A DNA stretch of 64,000 nt, taken from positions 991,915-1,055,914 of the forward strand of contig NZ_FNGA01000001.1 of NCBI RefSeq assembly GCF_900101105.1. Reading direction: 5' to 3'. Shown piece by piece: positions 43,942 through 52,579 of this stretch. Each line of letters starts with the position of its first letter. Within the stretch, counting starts at the first letter, position 1. The notes beneath the pieces were generated by a model that ran no database searches, was not told the origin of the DNA, and saw only the letters and a program-made list of their open reading frames with translations. This stretch comes from Maridesulfovibrio ferrireducens (lineage in GTDB: Bacteria; Desulfobacterota; Desulfovibrionia; Desulfovibrionales; Desulfovibrionaceae). The position numbers and the translations under genes are program-made.

Positions 43942-44017
43942 GGGCCAATAGCTCAGTTGGTAGAGCCCCCGGCTCATAACCGGATGGTCCCAGGTTCAAG
44001 TCCTGGTTGGCCCACCA
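43942..44017 (+). tRNA. tRNA-Met (CAT anticodon)
   Basis: 76 bases with an encoded CCA. The acceptor stem GGGCCAA pairs with TTGGCCC. D-arm GCTC/GAGC, anticodon loop CTCATAA, and T-arm CCAGG-TTCAAGT-CCTGG are standard. The full 7-bp acceptor stem argues against initiator tRNA. CAT could also be a tRNA-Ile whose C34 becomes lysidine, but the body looks like an elongator tRNA-Met. The top pair of the anticodon stem, positions 27-43, is a C-A mismatch. Confidence 0.9.
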
Positions 44018-44081
44018 TCAAAATATCATATGGATGCATCTCAAAAACTATCCAGAATTTTACGACTTTCTTTTTTAGAAA

Positions 44082-44126
44082 GATGTTGTGCTCCCAGGGG
44101 GTAGCCCCGAGGGAGCATCTTCTTTT
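44082..44126 (+). terminator. Terminator after tRNA-Met
   Basis: TGCTCCC (44089-44095) pairs with GGGAGCA (44111-44117), with a nested GGGG/CCCC hairpin, followed by TCTTCTTTTC. Confidence 0.75.
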
Positions 44127-44223
44127 CTTCGAAATTGATATTTTGTGGTATTTGTAAGCGAGAGACCTTTTCGTCTTAAAAGTGCATTTGTTAGTAACGG
44201 CGCGAGAGTGTACGGTGGTTTTT

Positions 44224-45048
44224 ATGAAAACATCGAATGTCATCAGTCTTATTGAAACGCTTGCACCCTCAGGTTTTGCTGCATCGTGGGACAACTGCGG
44301 TGTGCAGATTGCCGGACCTGAGAAAGAAATCAGAAAGGTGGCAGTGGCTCTTGATCCTCTGCCGCAGGTTATTTCTGATGCCTTGGAATGGGGCGCAGAT
44401 TTTATTCTGACGCATCATCCATTGGCTATAGATCAGAAACTTCCTGCTGAGCTTGGCTGGTTTCGCGATGTGATGAAACAGGTGCTTTGCGCAGATGTAA
44501 CTCTTTGTGCCGCACACACATCACTTGATGTGCAGTTTCGGGGAGTTGTTTCATGGCTTGGGCGTGAACTTGAGCTTTCGGAACTAAAGGTTCTTGATCC
44601 TGTTGCAAAAGATGATTCGGGTGAAATTCTCGGGTATGGTTGCATAGGTGATCTTGAATCTGCTCTGCCTTTTGAAGATTTTGTAGAACGGGTAGCTCAG
44701 GCTACGGGATGTGAGGTTGTCGCTCTTTGCGGGCCTGCTCCTGAAAAAGTCAGAAAAGTTGCCATGTGCCCGGGTTCAGGGTCATCGTTTATGGATAAGG
44801 CTTTCGCACAGGGTGCGGATGTTTTTATTACCGGCGATGTTAAATATCATCCGGCACAGGAAAGTGTCGGAGCCGTTCTCGATGTGGGGCATTTTTCTCT
44901 TGAAGAGGAGATGATGCGTCGCTTTTCTGTGGTTTTAGGGCAGAAGTTAGAAAACGGAATTGAAGTAAAATTTTTTAACGGGCACAATCCTTTTGCATAT
45001 CATTTGCTGGGGAAGGGTGTCTGTAAGTCCTCGGCAGGACTTTTATAG
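44224..45048 (+). CDS. NIF3-family dinuclear metal-centre protein
   Basis: 274 residues from ATG 44224; the frame is open upstream without similarity. The Nif3-like fold binds two metal ions: SWDNCGVQIAG, the ligand motif LTHHPLA and the late DVGHFSLEEEMMRRF are conserved positions. Family members form hexameric toroids; their role (GTP cyclohydrolase-like or regulatory) is disputed. The next gene is a C4 zinc-ribbon protein, a pairing found widely in bacteria. Confidence 0.93.
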   Translation: MKTSNVISLIETLAPSGFAASWDNCGVQIAGPEKEIRKVAVALDPLPQVISDALEWGADFILTHHPLAIDQKLPAELGWFRDVMKQVLCADVTLCAAHTSLDVQFRGVVSWLGRELELSELKVLDPVAKDDSGEILGYGCIGDLESALPFEDFVERVAQATGCEVVALCGPAPEKVRKVAMCPGSGSSFMDKAFAQGADVFITGDVKYHPAQESVGAVLDVGHFSLEEEMMRRFSVVLGQKLENGIEVKFFNGHNPFAYHLLGKGVCKSSAGLL

Positions 45049-45192
45049 CGCAAGAAAAATTAAGGTTTCGTATAGGCCTTACGAAGCCAGAATGTGTTTT
45101 TATTACGGGACAGACCAGCATAGCCGGCTCATAGTTTCCGAACATCGATGCGGTGTAGATTTTTAAGAATCATTCGCAAAAGGGGACCCATA

Positions 45193-45975
45193 ATGTATGA
45201 AAAACAGGTAGAACAGCTTGTAGTTTTGCAGAAGGTTGATGATGACATTCTTCTTCTTGAAGCAGAAATCGACCAGGCTCCCAAGGATGTGGCAGCTTTA
45301 GAATCTCGTCATGCTTCGCTTGAAAAGCGTAAAGAACAGCTTGAAGAGAAACTTGCCCTTCTTAAAGAGCAGCAGAAAAAGCTCGAATTTGAAATCGAAG
45401 AAGACGGCGTAAAAGTTAAGAAGAGCAAAAGTAAGTTGATGCTGGTTGGCACAACTAAAGAATATCATGCAATGATGCGTGAAATGGACAGCCTCGAAAA
45501 GCTCAACAGATTGCGCGAAGAAGAAAAGATAACCGTTCTTGAAGAAACAACTCGTCAGAACGAAATGTATGAAGAAAACAATACGAAGATCGAAGCTTTG
45601 AATGTTGAGCTTGGCGAGAAACGTGTTGGACTTAAAGCTAAGCTTACAAGTGCTCAGAGCAAGCTTGATAAGCTGAACAGGCAGAGAGGCAAGTGCGGAC
45701 TGGTTGTACCGGCGCCTATCCTCGGCAGATATGAATTTATCCGTTCACGCCTTGCTCATCCGGTAATTGTTCCCGTTATTGATTCCTTTTGTACCGGGTG
45801 TAATATCATGATTCCTCCTCAGGTTTACAATAGCCTGCAAGAAGGAAAACAGATTATCAGCTGCCCTAACTGTCAGCGTTTGACTTACTGGATACCTAGT
45901 GAGCCTGAGCCTGAACCAGTTAAGCCTGAAAAGCCTAAAAGAGCTTCAAAGGCGAAAAAAGCTGTTAAAAAATAA
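45193..45975 (+). CDS. Coiled-coil protein with C4 zinc ribbon
   Basis: 260 residues from ATG 45193 (AGGGGA 7 bases upstream). Residues about 1-180 form a long alpha-helical coiled coil (ESRHASLEKRKEQLEEKLAL). A zinc ribbon follows with CTGCN and CPNC at about 208-235, then a Lys/Pro/Glu-rich tail. The family (DUF164/CdsZ type) is reported near RNA and translation genes. The pairing with nif3 and the adjacent rnpB fits a role in nucleic-acid handling, without proof. Confidence 0.88.
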   Translation: MYEKQVEQLVVLQKVDDDILLLEAEIDQAPKDVAALESRHASLEKRKEQLEEKLALLKEQQKKLEFEIEEDGVKVKKSKSKLMLVGTTKEYHAMMREMDSLEKLNRLREEEKITVLEETTRQNEMYEENNTKIEALNVELGEKRVGLKAKLTSAQSKLDKLNRQRGKCGLVVPAPILGRYEFIRSRLAHPVIVPVIDSFCTGCNIMIPPQVYNSLQEGKQIISCPNCQRLTYWIPSEPEPEPVKPEKPKRASKAKKAVKK

Positions 45976-46002
45976 TAAAGTTTTGATATTTGAATAAAGT
46001 AC

Positions 46003-46028
46003 AGGGGAGTTTAGCTCCCCTTTTTTTT
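46003..46028 (+). terminator. Terminator between zinc-ribbon gene and rnpB
   Basis: AGGGGAG pairs with CTCCCCT around TTTAG, with eight T after it. It ends one base before the RNase P RNA. Confidence 0.85.
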
Positions 46029-46401
46029 GATGGAGTTGGACGGATCATCGCCGCGGTTTTAAAACCGGGGAGGAAAGTCCGGGCTCCGAAGGGCAGGACG
46101 CTGGGTAACTCCCAGCGGAAGTGATTCCGGGAAAAGTGCCACAGAAAACAGACCGCCCCGGTGTTTTATACACCGGAGTAAGGGTGAAACGGTGGAGTAA
46201 GAGCCCACCAGCGGCCATGGTGACATGGTCGGCTAGGTAAACCCCGTCCGGAGCAAGACCAAATAGGGAAGCGTTTGAGGCCGGCCCGGCTGAAGCTTTC
46301 GGGTAGGTTGCTTGAGGCGTATGGTAACATGCGTCCTAGAGGAATGATGATTATCCCGGTTTTTATCGGGAACAAGACCCGGCTTACAGTCCGACTCCAT
46401 C
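46029..46401 (+). ncRNA. rnpB: RNase P RNA (bacterial class A)
   Basis: The catalytic RNA that trims tRNA 5' ends. About 373 bases, closed by a P1 helix, GATGGAGT with ACTCCATC. Conserved blocks are in order: GAGGAAAGTCCGGGCTCC, the P-J region AGTGCCACAGAAAACAGACC, GGTAAGGGTGAAACGGTG, GTAAGAGCCCACCAG, AAACCCCGTCCGGAGCAAGA, and the 3' part with GACCCGGCTTAC. The P1 3' strand is followed by ten T, so P1 also acts as the terminator stem. Ends are set from P1. Confidence 0.97.
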
Positions 46402-46483
46402 TTTTTTTTTGACTCTTCCCCTGGCCATATTTTGATTTTATCCTGCGGTCGCGGGAAGAGTGTGGGTTGAAGGGAGTATTTTT

Positions 46484-47713
46484 ATGAGCGCATCCGGTGA
46501 AGTCTGGGCTGTTATTTTAGCCGCAGGCAGCGGTACACGCCTTGCTGCATCTGTCGGCGGGGTTAAAAAACAGTTTCTTTTATGGAAGGGCTTTCCGCTC
46601 TTTTGGCATTCTGCCATTACTTTTTCAAATACACCTCGTATTTCAGGGATTGTTTTTGTTTTTCCGCCTGATCAGGTTGAAGAAATGAAAACAGTTGTCT
46701 CCGAACTTGACGGATCAGATTCACTCGGCTTGCCTTTTAAGGTTGTAGCCGGTGGAGCAAGACGGCAGGATTCCGTTTTTAACGGACTCAGCGTTTTGTC
46801 TGCCAGATGTGAACATGTTCTGGTTCATGATTCCGCTCGTCCTTTTGCTTCCGGCCCTCTGGTTTCCAATATTATAGATATGCTTAAAGACGGACTTCCC
46901 GCGGTTATTCCGGCTGTTGAAGTAACTGATACGATTAAAGAAGTTGACGGTGATATCGTTAAACAGACTTTGGTCAGATCTAATCTTCGAGCTGTTCAGA
47001 CTCCGCAAGGTTTCTCGTTGCCTGTTCTTATTGCCGCACATAAGATGGCTGATGAGAATAAGTGGGATGTTACGGATGACGCGTCTATGGTTGAGATGTT
47101 TGGGGTTGAAATGCTCGGGGCCGAAATGTCAAAAGTTAAGGTTCATATTTGTGCCGGAGAGGAGACAAACGTGAAGATCACAAATCCCGAAGATTTGGCA
47201 AAGCTTGAAGAAAAGGTTCAGCCTGTTCCCTGTGTCGGCTGGGGATATGACGTACACAGGTACGGTCCCGGTAGACCTATGGTCATCGGTGGGGTTCCTA
47301 TTCCCGGCGGACCTGAAGTTATCGCCCACTCAGACGGGGATGTTCTTTTACACGCTCTTGCGGATGCGATATTAGGCCTTTTCGGTGGCGGAGATATCGG
47401 ATTTCATTTTCCTGATACGAGTGCTGCCTGTGAAAACATGTCCAGCGGCATAATCGTTACAGAAGTGCTCGCCAAGGCTGATGAGGCCGGAGTAGAAATT
47501 GTTCATGTTGATTTGACCGTAATAGCCCAGATACCAAAACTTTCTCCTCACAGGAACCTTATTCAAAAGAATATTGCTTCACTTATGGGGCTTGATAAAT
47601 CTCAGGTTAATGTCAAAGCTACCACCGAAGAAAAGCTCGGCTTTACCGGCGAAAAGAAAGGAATTAAAGCTGTTGCTGCCGTGACCGGTCTTAAGAGAGT
47701 AATTAAAGGCTGA
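46484..47713 (+). CDS. ispDF: Bifunctional IspD-IspF isoprenoid enzyme
   Basis: 409 residues from ATG 46484 (AGGGAG 9 bases upstream). The N-terminal IspD part (about 1-245) makes CDP-methylerythritol: LAAGSGTRLA, VLVHDSARPF and DDASMVEMFG. The C-terminal IspF part (about 250-409) cyclises CDP-ME 2-phosphate: metal ligands in GYDVHRYGPG, AHSDGDVLLHAL and the end TTEEKLGFTGEKKGI. Both steps belong to the MEP pathway. The fusion is common in alpha-, epsilon- and deltaproteobacteria. Confidence 0.97.
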   Translation: MSASGEVWAVILAAGSGTRLAASVGGVKKQFLLWKGFPLFWHSAITFSNTPRISGIVFVFPPDQVEEMKTVVSELDGSDSLGLPFKVVAGGARRQDSVFNGLSVLSARCEHVLVHDSARPFASGPLVSNIIDMLKDGLPAVIPAVEVTDTIKEVDGDIVKQTLVRSNLRAVQTPQGFSLPVLIAAHKMADENKWDVTDDASMVEMFGVEMLGAEMSKVKVHICAGEETNVKITNPEDLAKLEEKVQPVPCVGWGYDVHRYGPGRPMVIGGVPIPGGPEVIAHSDGDVLLHALADAILGLFGGGDIGFHFPDTSAACENMSSGIIVTEVLAKADEAGVEIVHVDLTVIAQIPKLSPHRNLIQKNIASLMGLDKSQVNVKATTEEKLGFTGEKKGIKAVAAVTGLKRVIKG

Positions 47714-47717
47714 GATT

Positions 47718-48620
47718 ATGAGCGGAAAGAGCACAAAGTCATATTTTAAAGTTTTTATCTTGAGTGTCTCGGTAATCGTTATTGCCGGAGTCGCAGGATA
47801 TTTTAAACTTCAAGATTATTCCGCGCAAAAAGTAAGAGAAGTCACTGATAAATATTCAAGTATTGTAAATATTGATTTTGAGCGGGCTATGATCAACCCG
47901 TTTGACCGCAGTATAAAAGTCTGGAATGTTCAATGCGACTTTGCTCTTGGCGGAACTTGCTCGGTAGAGAGCTTTTCAGTTAAAAAATTTGATGATACTC
48001 ACCAGTTTCCATATTTTTTCGTGGGAGAAGCCAGAGGTGTAACAGTTCCTGTTGATTTTATGAGCATGGGGACTCTCACTCGTGATTTTCGTAAAATGGG
48101 TTACGAGACTCTGTCTTTTGACCTCTCCGCCGACTATATATATGAAGATGAAGCAAAACGGATGTCAGTGCGTAAACTCTGCTTCGACGGTAAGGACATT
48201 TGCAGGCTGGATGTAGGCTTTAATCTTGGTGATGTTAAGCTGGACAGCTTCGGGCTAAGCGGTTTAATCGGAGTTAAAGTTTTAGACGGAGGGGTTGTTT
48301 TGCATGACAACACCCTGATTACCAGAATGATTGATTCTTCTGCTTCTTCAGCGGAGATCAGTCCTTCAGCATACCGCGATGGGATGCTTGAAGACCTTCA
48401 ACTCAAAATGCAAAAATCCAGAAGTCTTGGAAATGGCTATGCCGAAGATTTTTATGGAGAAATGATAAAATTTATTGATAATCCCGAGCACTTGGTTGTT
48501 CGGGTTGAGCCTGCTAAATCTGTTCCCCTTCTCTATCTTTTTATGGGTAACAGTTTTGAGGAGCTGCTTAGTTTATATGAGGTTACTGCTTCAACCGAGC
48601 TGTCAACGCAAACTAACTGA
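47718..48620 (+). CDS. Hypothetical membrane-anchored protein
   Basis: 300 residues, starting 5 bases after ispDF. A single N-terminal membrane helix (about 10-28) is followed by a mixed alpha/beta periplasmic domain with paired cysteines (VQCDFALGGTCSVESF, KLCFDGKDICRLDV) and no motif I can name. The opening NPFDRSIKVWNVQ pattern is reminiscent of AsmA/YdbH-like periplasmic proteins, a weak hint. Co-transcription with ispDF and cysS is likely. Confidence 0.75.
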   Translation: MSGKSTKSYFKVFILSVSVIVIAGVAGYFKLQDYSAQKVREVTDKYSSIVNIDFERAMINPFDRSIKVWNVQCDFALGGTCSVESFSVKKFDDTHQFPYFFVGEARGVTVPVDFMSMGTLTRDFRKMGYETLSFDLSADYIYEDEAKRMSVRKLCFDGKDICRLDVGFNLGDVKLDSFGLSGLIGVKVLDGGVVLHDNTLITRMIDSSASSAEISPSAYRDGMLEDLQLKMQKSRSLGNGYAEDFYGEMIKFIDNPEHLVVRVEPAKSVPLLYLFMGNSFEELLSLYEVTASTELSTQTN

Positions 48621-48710
48621 TCGGCATGTTTATGAGTTATGATTGAAGTTTTTAATCGGCAATTACATAAATTGAAATTTTAGGATCAGCAAAGAGAATA
48701 AGGAGTGGCT

Positions 48711-50168
48711 ATGCGCCTTTATAATACACTTGAACGTAAAAAAGAAGAATTTGTTCCTTCTAACGGTAATAAGGTTAGTTTGTATGCCTGCGGTATTACT
48801 GCTTATGATCTTTGCCATATAGGGCATGCCCGCTCCTCTGTTGTTTTCGATGTTTTGGTTCGTTACCTGCGTTACAAAGGGTATGATGTTACATTTGTAC
48901 GTAATTTTACCGATATTGATGATAAGATTATCAATCGCGCAAATGAATCCGGAGTAACTGCTGCTGAACTTGCTGAAAAATTTATCGGTGAGTTTTATGT
49001 GGATATGGATAAGCTTAACATTCTCAGAGCCGATATTGAGCCGAAATGTACCGAACATATCCCTGAAATGTTGACTCTGACTCAAACTCTCATTGATAAA
49101 GGGCACGCTTATTCCACTCCTTCCGGTGATGTATATTTCAAAGTCCGTTCTTTTGAAGGATACGGCAAACTTTCCGGTAGAAATATTGAAGATTTGCAAT
49201 CCGGAGCACGCATTAAACCGGGTGAAGAAAAAAAAGATCCTCTTGATTTTGCTCTCTGGAAGGCTGCAAAACCGGGTGAACCGTCATGGGAAAGCCCTTG
49301 GGGACAAGGTCGTCCCGGCTGGCATCTTGAATGTTCAGCCATGAGTGAAAAATATCTGTCACTTCCTTTTGATATTCATGGTGGCGGGCAGGATTTGAGC
49401 TTTCCTCATCATGAAAATGAAATTGCTCAGAGTGAAGCTGCGACCGGAAAGCCTATGGCTCGTTTCTGGGTGCATAATGGCTTTGTTCAGATTAATTCAG
49501 AAAAAATGTCTAAATCTCTTGGTAACTTTTTTACCATCAGAGATATTATTGCAAAATTTCTCCCTGAGACATTACGTTATTTCTTGCTGACAATGCATTA
49601 CCGCAGTCCACTTGATTTTTCATTCGAAGCTCTTGAAGAAGCTGAAAAAGGTATTCGCCGCGTCTATTCTGCCATGGAGCAGATGGAAGAAGCTCTTCAA
49701 AAGGCTAAATGGTCCAAAGCTGCCTTGCCTGCCGAAGTTCTTGCTGAGCTTGAGGATGCAGAAAAAGGTTGGGATGCTGCTATGGAAGATGATGTGAATA
49801 CTGCCGGAGCAATGGGGTATATTTTCACACTTGTCCGTCTTGCCGGGCGCATTGCCGAAGACAAGGCATGGCGTAAAAGTGAAGGTGGCCGCGATGCTTG
49901 GATTCGTATCCTTGCTGATATGAAGAAATGGGGCGGAGTTTTAGGAATTTTCACTGAAAAACCTCAGACTTTTCTAGCCGGGCTTAAGCTTTGCATGCTT
50001 GAACGCAAAGGAATTGAAGTTTCAAAAGTGGACGAGCTTGTTGCTGCACGTCAAGATGCTAGAAAAAATAAAGATTTTGCTGAATCTGATAAGATCAGAG
50101 ATGCTCTTACAGAACTTGGGGTTGAGGTTAAAGATACTCCTCAAGGCCCAGTTTGGGACGTAATTTAA
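48711..50168 (+). CDS. cysS: Cysteinyl-tRNA synthetase
   Basis: 485 residues from ATG 48711 (AAGGAG 5 bases upstream); the GTG at 48705 overlaps that site. It charges tRNA-Cys. Class I motifs are CHIGHARS (HIGH) and EKMSKSLGN (KMSKS). Zinc ligands are the N-terminal Cys of YACGITAYD, the Cys in HLECSAMS and the His in FPHHENEIAQSE. Full family length. A terminator follows at 50199. Confidence 0.98.
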   Translation: MRLYNTLERKKEEFVPSNGNKVSLYACGITAYDLCHIGHARSSVVFDVLVRYLRYKGYDVTFVRNFTDIDDKIINRANESGVTAAELAEKFIGEFYVDMDKLNILRADIEPKCTEHIPEMLTLTQTLIDKGHAYSTPSGDVYFKVRSFEGYGKLSGRNIEDLQSGARIKPGEEKKDPLDFALWKAAKPGEPSWESPWGQGRPGWHLECSAMSEKYLSLPFDIHGGGQDLSFPHHENEIAQSEAATGKPMARFWVHNGFVQINSEKMSKSLGNFFTIRDIIAKFLPETLRYFLLTMHYRSPLDFSFEALEEAEKGIRRVYSAMEQMEEALQKAKWSKAALPAEVLAELEDAEKGWDAAMEDDVNTAGAMGYIFTLVRLAGRIAEDKAWRKSEGGRDAWIRILADMKKWGGVLGIFTEKPQTFLAGLKLCMLERKGIEVSKVDELVAARQDARKNKDFAESDKIRDALTELGVEVKDTPQGPVWDVI

Positions 50169-50198
50169 AAGAACAACACGACATAAATCAGTTATTAA

Positions 50199-50233
50199 AG
50201 AAACCGGGTATTAATCCGGTTTCTTTTTTTTTG
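50199..50233 (+). terminator. Rho-independent terminator after cysS
   Basis: AAACCGG pairs with CCGGTTT around GTATTAAT, followed by a run of nine T. Confidence 0.88.
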
Positions 50234-50281
50234 TATAGTTAGTACGTGAGTAGGAACGTTTCATATTCTAAGGAGTTATGA

Positions 50282-52012
50282 ATGAGGGTTAGTTTAAAAA
50301 CTAAGACTATGCTTGGCGTTCTGCTTATGTGTGCGACTATGCTGTTAGGAGCATGGGGCGGCATTTCTCAGTTTATGAAGCACAGTTCGTATCTGATCGA
50401 GAAGTCTTTGGTTGAAGAAAATTTTGATCGCGCTTTTTATGCGGTATCGAAATCAGTAGAAGAGCTAGGTCGTTCGTGTCGTGACTGGGCATGGTGGGAT
50501 GAATCTTTCCAATTTATGAAAGATCATAATGAAAAATTTATCAGCTCGAATCTTGTTCCGGAATCATTGAAGACTTTGAATCTAGATTTTATATTATTTA
50601 TTGATAATGAGGGGAACATCTTTGACTTTCATTCCACTGTTAATAGTGAAGATGTTCAAGATTGTTTCATTCGTGAGGGGTGCAGTGGGAAAGTTTTAAT
50701 CGAGGCTACAGGCAAAGAAGGCAAAAGCGGTCTTCTTAGAATTTCTCACTCAATTGTAATGGTTTCTTCTCAAAAAATAATGAACAGCTTGATGGATAAA
50801 GAGCCACGCGGAACGTTGGTTATGGGGCGTTTTTTTGGAGATGAAGATATTGCAGAATTAGGAAAAAATCTTCGTATGCAGCTTTCGTTAACGGAGTTTC
50901 AGAGTAAAGCGGAAGAAGGTGTTTTTTTTGAGTCTTCAGCTTTTATGGGAGCTCCTGTTGTGGGTTTTAAGGTTTTGAAGGATGCTCTTGGTAACCCTCT
51001 TGTTTTGCTTAAGTTGAAAATGGGACAGGATATTTATGCCATAGGTAAATCTATGGCGTGGGATTTTCTATACTTTTTCATGGTGATTTTAATTGTTATC
51101 GGGATTTGTACATATTTTTTGGTGAATCGGCATTTTGTATCACGTGTTGAAAATCTTAAATCTCAACTTTTCGAGGCCGGGACCGGAGGTGTTACTGACG
51201 GTGTCGCTGGAGGAGAGGATCGTTTGCAGGTGATACTTAGTGGTGATGACGAATTGACTGATCTTTCGGATTCAATAAATGCGACTTTGGACCTCGTGCG
51301 GGAAGAGAAAGAACGGGCTGAAGTTGCCAATAGAGTTAAAAGTGAATTTTTGGCAAACATGAGTCATGAGATTCGTACACCTATGCATTCGATTATTGGA
51401 ATGGTTGAGTTGCTTAAAGAGACAAAGCTGGACGATGAACAAAAATATTTTTTGGATGTGACTGGAACTGCGGGTGAGTCGTTGCTTGAAGTTATAAATG
51501 ATGTTCTTGAGATTTCTAAGATAGAAGCTGGACATTTAGAAATTGAGAAGCATCAATTTATCCTTCGCGAAATGATCGAAAGAGTTGTGTCTGTGCTAAA
51601 TGTAGAGGCCTCTAAAAAAGGGCTTACAATTATCTGCATGGTGACAGATGACGTTCCTGAAAGAGTGACCGGAGACCCAACACGCATCCGGCAGGTTTTG
51701 ACAAATTTAATTAGTAATTCCATAAAATTTACAGGCGAAGGGACGGTTGAAGTTCGAGTCGCTGTAGATGATGCAGCAAGAGTTGTCTTTTCTGTTTCAG
51801 ATACAGGGATAGGAATACCACAGGATAAGATCAGCACGATTTTTGAAAGTTTTACTCAAGCGGATTCGTCAACTTCACGAAAATATGGCGGAACCGGTTT
51901 AGGACTTCCAATTTCACGTAAGTTGGTTGAAATGATGGGTGGAGCGCTTTCTGTCGAAAGTCTGATTGGTGAGGGTTCAACTTTTTCATTTTATGTAGAT
52001 CTGGAATATTAA
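50282..52012 (+). CDS. CHASE4-domain sensor histidine kinase
   Basis: 576 residues; AAGGAG 7 bases before ATG. A membrane helix (about 8-28), a periplasmic CHASE4 sensor (about 40-245, with the hallmark [13 protein letters not shown]) and a second helix (about 258-280) come first. A HAMP-like linker (about 290-345) leads to the His in [19 protein letters not shown] near residue 363. The ATPase domain contains [18 protein letters not shown] and [13 protein letters not shown]. The sequence is of the hybrid-kinase type, but no receiver domain follows, so a phosphotransfer partner must be elsewhere. Ligand unknown. Confidence 0.93.
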   Translation: MRVSLKTKTMLGVLLMCATMLLGAWGGISQFMKHSSYLIEKSLVEENFDRAFYAVSKSVEELGRSCRDWAWWDESFQFMKDHNEKFISSNLVPESLKTLNLDFILFIDNEGNIFDFHSTVNSEDVQDCFIREGCSGKVLIEATGKEGKSGLLRISHSIVMVSSQKIMNSLMDKEPRGTLVMGRFFGDEDIAELGKNLRMQLSLTEFQSKAEEGVFFESSAFMGAPVVGFKVLKDALGNPLVLLKLKMGQDIYAIGKSMAWDFLYFFMVILIVIGICTYFLVNRHFVSRVENLKSQLFEAGTGGVTDGVAGGEDRLQVILSGDDELTDLSDSINATLDLVREEKERAEVANRVKSEFLANMSHEIRTPMHSIIGMVELLKETKLDDEQKYFLDVTGTAGESLLEVINDVLEISKIEAGHLEIEKHQFILREMIERVVSVLNVEASKKGLTIICMVTDDVPERVTGDPTRIRQVLTNLISNSIKFTGEGTVEVRVAVDDAARVVFSVSDTGIGIPQDKISTIFESFTQADSSTSRKYGGTGLGLPISRKLVEMMGGALSVESLIGEGSTFSFYVDLEY

Positions 52013-52115
52013 GAATGGTATCAGTTTTTGAGATTGGTTTTTTGTTTCGTGATTGACTTTTTCAATGCAATCGTTAGTTGGTATAAGAACCCGAAATAAT
52101 CTTGTGAGGTCTGAT

Positions 52116-52271
52116 ATGATGGATTTACTAGGTCTTCTTGCTGTTGTCGCTGGAGTATTTATTTTACTTAAGTTTGTTATGCCTAAACTCGGAATTCAGC
52201 CGTGACGTCCCGCTGGAGGCTGCCGTGCGCAGTCTGATGTAAAAAAGAAGACAGGACGTAAGGGAAAATAG
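52116..52271 (+). CDS. Candidate 51-residue membrane selenoprotein (in-frame TGA at 52203-52205)
   Basis: ATG 52116 has GAGG 8 bases upstream. The first 29 codons encode one membrane helix (LLGLLAVVAGVFILLKFV) and end in KLGIQP, then TGA. If TGA is read as selenocysteine, 21 more residues follow (U-RPAGGC, then RAQSDV and a Lys/Arg-rich tail) to TAG 52269-52271, 3 bases before fmdB. The DNA right after TGA is strikingly GC-rich and folds as a bacterial SECIS-like hairpin (see next entry). Read conventionally it is a 29-residue peptide. Selenocysteine use is known in Desulfovibrionaceae. No selA/selB/selC is in the window. The selenoprotein reading is inference, well supported by position and structure. 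Confidence 0.62.
52203..52234 (+). promoter_or_regulatory. SECIS-like hairpin starting at the in-frame TGA
   Basis: The upper stem pairs CGC (52211-52213) with GCG (52227-52229) and TGG (52214-52216) with CCG (52223-52225, one U-G pair). A bulged U lies at 52226. The 6-base loop is AGGCTG (52217-52222). A lower helix pairs GAC of the TGA region (52204-52206) with GTC (52232-52234), plus G52207-C52230. The E. coli fdhF element has loop AGGUCU and a bulged U, so the loop start AGG is shared. Bacterial SECIS elements sit immediately 3' of the UGA, as here. Confidence 0.58.
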
Positions 52272-52274
52272 TTT

Positions 52275-52502
52275 ATGCCTATTTATGAATATAAATGCAA
52301 TAAATGCGGGCATATCTTTGAGGAGTTGGTTTCAGTTTCAAAGTCTGAATCTCCTGAATGTTTATCCTGCGGAAGTTTAGATACTATTAAATTGATTTCG
52401 GCTTGTATTGGTCATTTGTCTGACGGAAGTTCTGAAAGTGGTTCATATTCTTCGTCCGTAGGTTCTGGCGCGGCTGGATGTGGATCTGGCGGATTTTCAT
52501 GA
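52275..52502 (+). CDS. FmdB-family zinc-ribbon protein
   Basis: 75 residues. MPIYEYKCNKCGHIFEELVS is the classic FmdB start; the second pair of zinc ligands is CLSCGS. A glycine- and serine-rich tail with one further Cys (AAGCGSGG) follows. The family is implicated in gene regulation of formamidase but mostly uncharacterised. Its ribosome-binding site (AAGGGA) lies inside the end of the selenoprotein candidate, so the two would be translationally coupled. Confidence 0.93.
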   Translation: MPIYEYKCNKCGHIFEELVSVSKSESPECLSCGSLDTIKLISACIGHLSDGSSESGSYSSSVGSGAAGCGSGGFS

Positions 52503-52513
52503 GGTTAGACTAG

Positions 52514-52531
52514 GCTTTCCGGTCGGAAAGC
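52514..52531. repeat. Perfect 18-base inverted repeat after fmdB
   Basis: GCTTTCC and GGAAAGC flank a GGTC tetraloop, directly after the fmdB stop and before the terminator at 52545. It may be an RNA hairpin or a protein site. Confidence 0.5.
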
Positions 52532-52544
52532 AGAAATGTAATTT

Positions 52545-52576
52545 AAGCCCTTGAATTTTGTTCAAGGGCTTTTTTG
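52545..52576. terminator. Rho-independent terminator after fmdB
   Basis: AAGCCCTTGAA pairs with TTCAAGGGCTT around TTTTG, with a T-run. It lies against the end of the convergent minus-strand glycosyltransferase gene. Confidence 0.92.
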
Positions 52577-52579
52577 GGT

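Noticed and set aside
45063..45088. Inverted repeat GGTTTCGTA / TACGAAGCC after nif3
   Set aside because: No T-run and no clear function; it could be chance or an RNA hairpin, not called as a terminator.
52203..52245. +1 frameshift reading of the selenoprotein candidate (DVPLEAAVRSLM then TAA)
   Set aside because: No slippery sequence at the junction; the zero-frame TGA reading with the hairpin is a better fit.
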